Source of the DNA: Myxococcales bacterium
GTDB taxonomy: Bacteria; Myxococcota_A; Polyangia; Polyangiales; JAFGIB01
Assembly: GCA_028817905.1 (NCBI GenBank)
Contig: JAPPOR010000414.1
Span: forward strand, 1 to 39,008
Direction: 5' to 3'
Length of the DNA stretch: 39,008 nucleotides
Numbering within the stretch: position 1 is the first letter of the stretch; each line of letters begins with the position of its first letter. The notes under the pieces were generated by a model. That model was not told where the DNA came from. It saw nothing but the letters and a program-made list of their open reading frames with translations, and did not search any database. Shown in pieces: positions 33,816 through 39,008 of the stretch. A program made the position numbers and the translations under genes.

Positions 33816-35150
33816 ATGAGCACCAAAGAGCATCAAGGTCCACTCATCGTCGCCATTGGCGGGGGCAAGGGCGGGGTCGGAAAGAGCGTTGTGGCTGCCA
33901 ATCTGGCGGTCGCCATGGCGCGCCACGGCGCACGCGTGATCGCCGTCGATGGCGATCTCGGGAGTGCGAATCTACACACCTTGTTTGCCATCGATCGACC
34001 TGGGATCACGCTTCGCGCCCTGTTCGAGGGTGAGGTCAAGGCGCTTCAGGAGGTGGCAATTCCCACCAAGGAACCGCGCCTTTCTTTGATTCCGGGTAAC
34101 GTGGCATTGCCGGGCTCCGCGAATCTCATGCACTCGCGGAAGCTGAAGCTGATTCGACACGTTCGCAAGCTCGACGCTGATGCCGTAGTGCTCGACTGCG
34201 GGGCCGGGGTTCATTTCAATGTGGTCGATCTCTACAACGCCGCAGACGCGCGTCTGCTGGTCGCAACCCCACAGCTCGTCTCCCTCCAGAACGCCTACGG
34301 CTTCACCAAGGCCGCAATTTATCGCCAGCTCAAGTACGTATGCCGCGGCCAGGCTGAGACCGACGCTCTGGCGGCGTGCATGACGCACAGTGAAACCGAG
34401 CGCATGCAACAGCTCCTGGAGCGGGTGGCGCAGAAGGAGCCCGGGCTCGCGTCGGCAATTCGGCAACAATTGGCCCATTTCGGCCTGACATTGCTCGGCA
34501 ATCAGGTGGGTGACCGCAAGGAGCTGAACCCCATTCACGCGCTGTCCCGCATGGTCGGCGACTTCCTGAGTATCGAGGTGCCGGTGGTTGGTGCGCTCAG
34601 GCGCAGCGGTCGCATTCACTACTCCGTGACAGCCCGCGAGCCGTTTCTCTCCGACACTCCCGGCGACATCGAGTCGCGCGTGTTGAAGGTGCTCGCGCGG
34701 TCGTACCTCGAGCTCGATCGCCAGGCGGTTCGAGCCAAGCGCACACGCCCAGCAGACTCGGCCAGACCTTCCCCGGAGCAAGCGGAAAAAAAAGTGCCGG
34801 GTCCGGATCCGGACCTGCCCGCCTCCATCTCGATCTACCAGCGCGCCCATGAGCGCATCGAGGTTGTCTGGCCGGTGGCGCTCGAGGTGGAAGGCTGTCG
34901 CTACGGGGCCCAGGTGCGCGACGTTTCCCGCGGTGGAGCCCGGCTCATCTGGGGTGGGCAGGTGCGAGCTGGCTCCCCGATCAGTCTCCATTTCGAACGG
35001 CTTCCCGACCGACCTTGTCTGAAGGGTAGAGTCGCCCATGTGCGTCCCGACGGGCTGGGCGTGGAGTTCGATCTGAACACCCCCGACGAGGTTCTCGATG
35101 CACTGATGGCCCGGGCCGCCGAACAGGCAGCCGAGGCCGAGGTCGCGTAG
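33816..35150 (+). CDS. FlhG/MinD-like ATPase fused to a PilZ domain
   Basis: The 444-residue protein has a P-loop ATPase of the MinD/FlhG family (1-285): deviant Walker A 'GGGKGGVGKS' (15-24), 'IAVDGDLGSANLHTLF' and 'VVLDCGAG'. After a Pro-rich linker, a PilZ domain (about 340-435) carries both c-di-GMP motifs: R343-x3-R347 in 'RAHER' and D369-x-S-x2-G374 in 'DVSRGG'. FlhG proteins set flagellar number and place. The fusion suggests that c-di-GMP tunes this directly (inference). The N-terminus is too short to hold the DQAxxLR motif of classical FlhG that activates FlhF. It ends 50 bp from a convergent GGDEF gene. Confidence 0.9.
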   Translation: MSTKEHQGPLIVAIGGGKGGVGKSVVAANLAVAMARHGARVIAVDGDLGSANLHTLFAIDRPGITLRALFEGEVKALQEVAIPTKEPRLSLIPGNVALPGSANLMHSRKLKLIRHVRKLDADAVVLDCGAGVHFNVVDLYNAADARLLVATPQLVSLQNAYGFTKAAIYRQLKYVCRGQAETDALAACMTHSETERMQQLLERVAQKEPGLASAIRQQLAHFGLTLLGNQVGDRKELNPIHALSRMVGDFLSIEVPVVGALRRSGRIHYSVTAREPFLSDTPGDIESRVLKVLARSYLELDRQAVRAKRTRPADSARPSPEQAEKKVPGPDPDLPASISIYQRAHERIEVVWPVALEVEGCRYGAQVRDVSRGGARLIWGGQVRAGSPISLHFERLPDRPCLKGRVAHVRPDGLGVEFDLNTPDEVLDALMARAAEQAAEAEVA

Positions 35151-35170
35151 AAGCTGGTTGGCGAGCGATC

Positions 35171-35192
35171 CTCTTGACAGGTGAGTCAAGAG
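35171..35192. terminator. Hairpin terminator between convergent genes
   Basis: CTCTTGAC and GTCAAGAG form an 8-bp perfect stem with a 6-base loop, midway between the stop codons of two convergent genes (35150 and 35200). It can serve both strands. U-tracts are short (ACTGTTTA on the plus side). Confidence 0.6.
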
Positions 35193-35199
35193 AAACTGT

Positions 35200-36231
35200 T
35201 TACACGCCGTCGACGGTGATGCGGCCGGGTGGATCGAGTGCCAGCGAGGCCGACGTCGGGGCGCACTCGATGCGGTTGCGGCCATTGTCCTTTGCTCGGT
35301 AGAGGGCCTGGTCGCACGCCTTGAGCAACTGTGCGGGGTCGTGCTCCGCCTCCATCCGACTGAGCCCCATCGAGATGGTTACGGACGGCAGCGCATCCCC
35401 GGAGGGGGTCGTGACGGTTGTCGTCTCCACTGCCTTGCGCAGGCGCTCTGCCGCACAATGGGCGCCCGGCAAGTCCGTGTCCGGAAGGATCAGAACGAAC
35501 TCCTCGCCGCCGTACCGGGCCACCAGGTCCGTGGGGCGCAACTTGTCCTGCAGCGTCTTGGCGACCGCCTTCAGGACCTCGTCTCCCGCCTCGTGGCCAT
35601 GGTCATCGTTGAAGCGCTTGAAGTGATCGACATCGATCAGGCCGACACTCAGGGGCCGGTGGGCGTGACGATGGCGAGACAGAAGGCGGGGCAGGGTCTC
35701 GTCGAGCCAGCGACGGTTATGAATGCTCGTGAGCGCATCGTAGAGCGCGGCCTTTTCGAACTGTTCGCGCAGCATGGTGTTTTCCACCACCGCGGTGTTG
35801 TTCGCTCGCAGGCGCTCGGCCAGCTTATGCATCAGTTGCACTGCGAAGCTGTGCGACATCTCGACAAGCTGCCAAAACCCCCGCTCGCCAAGGCTTAGCA
35901 GTTGGCAGACCTCGCTGGCGACCACATGGGCACTGGTGGGGCGCTGGTCGATGACCGACAGTTCTCCTACTACCTCCCCTGGTTTTACGAACGCGATGGG
36001 TTCGCTCGTCACGTCCCCCAGGTGGATCCGCAGGGTGCCAGACAGCAGGACGTAGGCGTGCCGGTTCACGACGCCAGAGGACAGGAGCTGCGCCTCGGGA
36101 GTCAGAGTCAAGACGGTGCACTGCGCGATCAGAGCCCTGAGAGCGTCATCGTCCACCGAGGAAAAGAGCGCGAAGCGACGGAGAACCTCGATTGGCAGTG
36201 TTTCCGTCGACGCAAGGTTCGTACTCGCCAT
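35200..36231 (-). CDS. Cyclic-nucleotide-binding-like GGDEF diguanylate cyclase
   Basis: The 343-residue protein has a Crp-type cNMP-binding fold at about 18-130 ('VLLSGTLRIHLGD', 'PGEVVGELSVIDQRPTSAHV'), a helix, and a GGDEF domain at about 165-325. 'DALTSIHNRRWL' opens the cyclase, 'YGGEEFVLILPDTD' is the active loop and 'RPTD' five residues earlier is the I-site, so activity and product inhibition are expected. In the binding domain the 'GELSVIDQRPTSA' loop resembles the phosphate-binding cassette but lacks the usual Arg pattern in part, so the ligand is uncertain. It starts directly after the stop of the REC-REC-PilZ gene and is last in the minus operon. Confidence 0.93.
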   Translation of the reverse strand: MASTNLASTETLPIEVLRRFALFSSVDDDALRALIAQCTVLTLTPEAQLLSSGVVNRHAYVLLSGTLRIHLGDVTSEPIAFVKPGEVVGELSVIDQRPTSAHVVASEVCQLLSLGERGFWQLVEMSHSFAVQLMHKLAERLRANNTAVVENTMLREQFEKAALYDALTSIHNRRWLDETLPRLLSRHRHAHRPLSVGLIDVDHFKRFNDDHGHEAGDEVLKAVAKTLQDKLRPTDLVARYGGEEFVLILPDTDLPGAHCAAERLRKAVETTTVTTPSGDALPSVTISMGLSRMEAEHDPAQLLKACDQALYRAKDNGRNRIECAPTSASLALDPPGRITVDGV

Positions 36232-37401
36232 TCAGGTATTCACCGTGGCTGCAAGGTCCAGGTCCCCGCTATCCTGCTGACACAGAGCATCGTAGCCGCG
36301 TTCGTACAACTCCAGGTCCTGTTGTGCACAGGCACACGCTTCGATCCGCATGCCGAAACCCGGTGGGGCCGCGCCTCCCATTTGACTGGGCTCGCGCCGC
36401 CAGACGACCTGTCCCCGCAAGTGGATGGCCGAGCCCTCGTGGGGGGCGCGCATCTCGAACCACAAGGTGCAGCCCGGGCGCGGCGGGTCGAGGGTCCTTA
36501 CGTACAAGCCCTGGCGACTGATGTTGTGGGTTAGTCCGTAGATCGGATAGAACGAGCCCGCCTCGCGGAACGCGCAAAGGCCGTGATGCAGCACCCGGCG
36601 GGACGCGCGCTGGTCTCGAACGTCGGCGCGAAGGGCCTCTTCGGCGAAAAACAAGAGCTTGCCGGCCTGCGCAGAGTCGGTGTTCTCTTCCTGGCTGACA
36701 ACCTCGTCGTCGCCAGCGGGAAGGATCAAGGCGGGCAGTTTGGCTCCCACGAGTTTCCGAACATCCGCGATGACCTGGCGCCCCCCGTCGGGCGGGAATG
36801 TGGGGTTTACGACCACGAGCGTCGGCTTGGGTTTCGCGACGACGAGGCGCACGAGCTCGCTGGAATCCGCGGCGAACAGGACCTCGAACCCTGCCTGTCG
36901 GAGGCTCCGTCCGAGGACGCGACGTCGGGGGAGGTCCGGGAAGCCGATCAACGCCAGGCCCTGATTCGCGGGTGGTCGTGCGTTCATGGGCCGGTTCGCC
37001 AGGTTTGCCAGCCGCCTGGTGATGCCACCGAGGTCACCCTTGACCAGCGTATCGTCCGCGCCGGCGGCGTAGGCTGCACGAAACTCCGCGTCCGATGGGT
37101 GAGGCACCAACGCGACAATCGGCATCGTGAAGAACCGGGCACGGTCCCGAACCCATGCGGCGAACGCCTCGAGACCGACCCGTTTGTCGATCAACACGCA
37201 GGTTGGCACGTCGAGCGCTTCGGAAAGCTGCTCCTGCGCTTCACCGATGTCCGCGCAGAAGGCCGTTTCCGCACTGGCGCGGTTTGCCGCAAACCGGATC
37301 GACTCCCGCTCGCCACCCGGCAGTTCTCCAACCACCAGGATCGCGGCATTTCCGCCCTGCGCCACAGCCGCACCGCTGTTCTGCATGCCGGGGTCTGCCA
37401 T
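36232..37401 (-). CDS. Tandem pseudo-receiver protein with PilZ domain
   Basis: From the ATG at 37401 the product is 389 residues. Two receiver-like domains (about 18-130 and 148-245) have the right strand order but lack the N-terminal acidic pair; the first keeps an Asp in 'VLIDKRVG', the second has Asn at the acceptor place ('VVVNPTFPPDGG'). They are probably not phosphorylated. The PilZ domain (about 270-375) has R-x3-R in 'RASRR' and N-x-S-x2-G in 'NISRQG', so c-di-GMP binding is likely. The start overlaps the stop of the upstream PilZ gene (ATGA), and the cNMP-GGDEF gene begins directly after its stop. It may read c-di-GMP made by that neighbour. Confidence 0.88.
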   Translation of the reverse strand: MADPGMQNSGAAVAQGGNAAILVVGELPGGERESIRFAANRASAETAFCADIGEAQEQLSEALDVPTCVLIDKRVGLEAFAAWVRDRARFFTMPIVALVPHPSDAEFRAAYAAGADDTLVKGDLGGITRRLANLANRPMNARPPANQGLALIGFPDLPRRRVLGRSLRQAGFEVLFAADSSELVRLVVAKPKPTLVVVNPTFPPDGGRQVIADVRKLVGAKLPALILPAGDDEVVSQEENTDSAQAGKLLFFAEEALRADVRDQRASRRVLHHGLCAFREAGSFYPIYGLTHNISRQGLYVRTLDPPRPGCTLWFEMRAPHEGSAIHLRGQVVWRREPSQMGGAAPPGFGMRIEACACAQQDLELYERGYDALCQQDSGDLDLAATVNT

Positions 37402-37778
37402 CAGTCCGGAAAGAAAATTGGGTCCTGGAGACTGGTGAACTCGCGAATGGAGTCCAGCTGGCGCTCGGTGAGCACGCGGAACTGAATGCCGAGTCCGGGC
37501 GGAATCTCCCCTTCCCGGTCCCGGGGATCTCGAACCCAGCGCACGACCCCGACCGTCTCGATTTCGGTGCCGTCGGGCAGCCCGAACTTGATCTCTATCT
37601 CCGTTCCTACGGGTTGGAGGTTGTAAGTGGCTACGAACAGGCCGCCTTCGGAGATGTTTTCGGAAAAGCCGACGTAGAAGTTGCTGTGGTCGTTGAAGCT
37701 GACCTCTACCTCCAAGTCGACGCGCGCCGCCTGCCTGCGGTGGCTGTGCTCTCGATCGCGTGTCGCTGGCTCGCCCAC
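37401..37778 (-). CDS. Single-domain PilZ protein, myxobacterial type
   Basis: The 125-residue protein is one PilZ domain. R-x3-R is seen in 'RRQAARVDLEVEV' and N-x-S-x2-G in 'SENISEGGLFVAT'; 'PVGTEIEIKFGLPDG' and 'VVRWVRDP' follow the pattern of the PilZ subfamily abundant in Myxococcus (TIGR02266-like, from memory). It probably binds c-di-GMP and acts on a protein partner. The GTG start has AGAGGA upstream. It is first in the minus operon that continues with REC-REC-PilZ and cNMP-GGDEF. Confidence 0.92.
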   Translation of the reverse strand: MGEPATRDREHSHRRQAARVDLEVEVSFNDHSNFYVGFSENISEGGLFVATYNLQPVGTEIEIKFGLPDGTEIETVGVVRWVRDPRDREGEIPPGLGIQFRVLTERQLDSIREFTSLQDPIFFPD

Positions 37779-38014
37779 TGTCGTTCCTCTCCCGCCTGCA
37801 ACAGCCTCGTAGGGCCTTCTCCATAAATCGGTCGCCCCCCGGGTTTCTGGAGATGGAGCCGACTTCGGGTCATCCAGAAAGTCACTGGAGTGGAAAAATA
37901 TACAATAACTGTGGCTAGATACGCCCCGTTCAAGCGAAAGAAAATAGTCAAAAGACTTTTATATTCAGTACCATGTGAAGTGGCCTGGTTCCTGCTTTGG
38001 GCTACTTCACGTTC
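37779..38014. promoter_or_regulatory. AT-rich divergent intergenic region
   Basis: The part near 37885-37980 is clearly richer in A and T than the rest of the window (for example AAAAATATACAATAACT and CTTTTATATTCAG). It separates the PilZ operon from the protease gene and should hold both promoters. A weak GG-N10-GC match (TGGCCTGGTTCCTGCT, 37981-37996) faces the protease gene. No firm promoter can be assigned. Confidence 0.4.
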
Positions 38015-38809
38015 ATGCTGCAACTTTCTGTTATTCGTTTTATCGGTGCTGTGGTGTTCGCCTGGCTCGTCGCTGGAGATGCCGCTGCGTACACCCTCAA
38101 GACTACGTCGGCCGGCAATACGGTGCGCTGGCCGGACTCGACGATGCGCATCGAGCTGCGGCTCGGCCGCGACGTGGAGGGTTTGCTGCCCCCAGGGCAC
38201 GTCTACGCCGCCGCCATGATGGCCGTCGAGGCCTGGCGCTTCCGCGGGGTCCCCGATGTGCATATCGCGGAAGGCGAGGCCGCACCGTACGATCCGCACG
38301 CGCGCAACAACGGTATCTACGTCTTGACGGATTGGCCGTTTGAGAACAACCGGCTGGCGGTGACGGTCACGAGTTACATGCCTAGTGGCGAGTTGATCGG
38401 CGCCGACGTCCTCATCAACGGCAACGTGGACTATGGCTTGCTGCCGGAAGGCAAGGCGCCGCGCAAGCTGGCTGGAAAACACGACCTGGCCGCCGTCATG
38501 ACCCACGAGGTGGGGCACGTGCTGGGGCTCGACGAGAGCGACGCGACGGACTCAGCGACCATGTGGCCGTACATCCGAGCGGGCGAAACACACCAGCGCT
38601 CGCTTGCCGACGACGACGAGGCCGGGGTGATCGAGCTCTACACCCATATACCCGCGCCACTGACTGATTCGGGCTGCGTCTCCAATACGGTGGCCGGACG
38701 GAGCGCGGCCAGCCGTCCGCTGGGTCCCCCCGCGCTTGCGCTTGCGGTCATTGCCCTGGCCGTACGGCGGCGGCGCCCGGTGCGGGGCCACCACCATCGC
38801 ACGCGATGA
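38015..38809 (+). CDS. Matrixin-like zinc metalloprotease with MYXO-CTERM-like tail
   Basis: From the ATG at 38015 the product is 264 residues, with a signal peptide ('FIGAVVFAWLVAGDAAA'). The catalytic segment 'THEVGHVLGLDESD' has the HExxH motif, but the third metal-ligand position of HExxHxxGxxH is Glu, not His. 'SATMWPY' fits the Met-turn that follows in metzincins. The C-terminus has 'DSGC', a hydrophobic helix ('ALALAVIALAV') and 'RRRR', matching the Cys/TM/Arg layout of MYXO-CTERM sorting tails, so it is probably surface anchored. A TTG at 37997 could add six residues. There is no sign of operon partners in the window. Confidence 0.85.
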   Translation: MLQLSVIRFIGAVVFAWLVAGDAAAYTLKTTSAGNTVRWPDSTMRIELRLGRDVEGLLPPGHVYAAAMMAVEAWRFRGVPDVHIAEGEAAPYDPHARNNGIYVLTDWPFENNRLAVTVTSYMPSGELIGADVLINGNVDYGLLPEGKAPRKLAGKHDLAAVMTHEVGHVLGLDESDATDSATMWPYIRAGETHQRSLADDDEAGVIELYTHIPAPLTDSGCVSNTVAGRSAASRPLGPPALALAVIALAVRRRRPVRGHHHRTR

Positions 38810-39008
38810 CCGCTCGACGTCAGCACAGCTGTCGGGCCCGTCCCGCGTCCAGTCTCCCAGTCCCGCTTAGCCCGCATCCATGGCCAAGGCACGTGATGAT
38901 CGTGCAAGTGATCGGCTTCCCAGGGCCTTCGGTGAGGGAAGGGAATACTCTCCGTATTTTCGACTGAGGCGAAAGCGCTGCGGAGTCGAGCAGTTGTGCG
39001 AGGGCGCG
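38810..39008. other. End of window without a recognised gene
   Basis: I see no convincing reading frame in these 199 bases. A short dyad (GCACG and CGTGC, 7 bases apart) lies near 38889-38905. The strand of the next gene cannot be told. Confidence 0.4.

Overview
The window is high-GC bacterial DNA that is almost fully coding and devoted to motility signalling. It most likely comes from a flagellated member of the Myxococcota. The evidence is a matrixin protease with a C-terminal Cys / transmembrane / Arg-cluster tail of the MYXO-CTERM kind, Cys-rich lipoproteins with 'SDCP...C' spacing, PilZ proteins of the type common in myxobacteria, and many parallel Che genes beside true flagellar genes. 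I saw no tRNA, rRNA, CRISPR array, transposase or prophage gene.

Layout. (1) 1-3555: a minus-strand trio (CheX-like phosphatase, CheY, soluble MCP-like protein) divergent from two further CheX-like proteins on the plus strand. All three phosphatases keep the D-x3-E-x2-N signature. (2) 3556-4283: an intergenic repeat element, a hairpin, and a lone HPt protein. (3) 4383-17111: a long plus-strand run with many overlapping or touching start/stop codons: small HTH protein, CheA, CheW, a cytoplasmic MCP with three tandem 125-residue PAS modules, CheR, CheB, a receiver-histidine kinase, a single receiver, a second CheA, a CheD-receiver fusion and a CheY. (4) 17282-26997: a second chemosensory operon: REC-REC-STAS-like protein, HDOD protein, CheA with two CheW domains, CheW, soluble PAS-MCP, CheB, CheR and an EAL-HDOD protein. 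A candidate sigma-28 promoter lies in front of it. (5) 27021-27786: a small Cys-rich exported protein and an outer-membrane-type protein (minus). (6) 27837-30855: fliC, fliD, fliS and a FliT-like gene (minus), with a strong hairpin between fliC and fliD. (7) 31193-35150: a diguanylate cyclase behind a good sigma-54 promoter match, a TPR membrane protein, a modular Cys-rich lipoprotein and a FlhG/MinD-like ATPase fused to PilZ. (8) 35200-37778: a minus operon of PilZ, REC-REC-PilZ and cNMP-binding-GGDEF proteins. (9) 38015-38809: the matrixin-like protease.

How it fits together (inference). The locus joins three CheA kinases and two soluble receptors to a large set of CheY-P sinks and phosphatases, and joins the flagellar filament genes to c-di-GMP makers (two GGDEF proteins), a possible c-di-GMP effector or degrader (EAL-HDOD) and three PilZ receivers. 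The least ordinary items are the FlhG-PilZ fusion, the CheD-receiver fusion, the CheX trio with a C-terminal LF motif shared by two neighbours, the triple PAS array with conserved His/Trp, and a pair of related ~88-bp intergenic elements whose terminal stems differ by compensatory changes.
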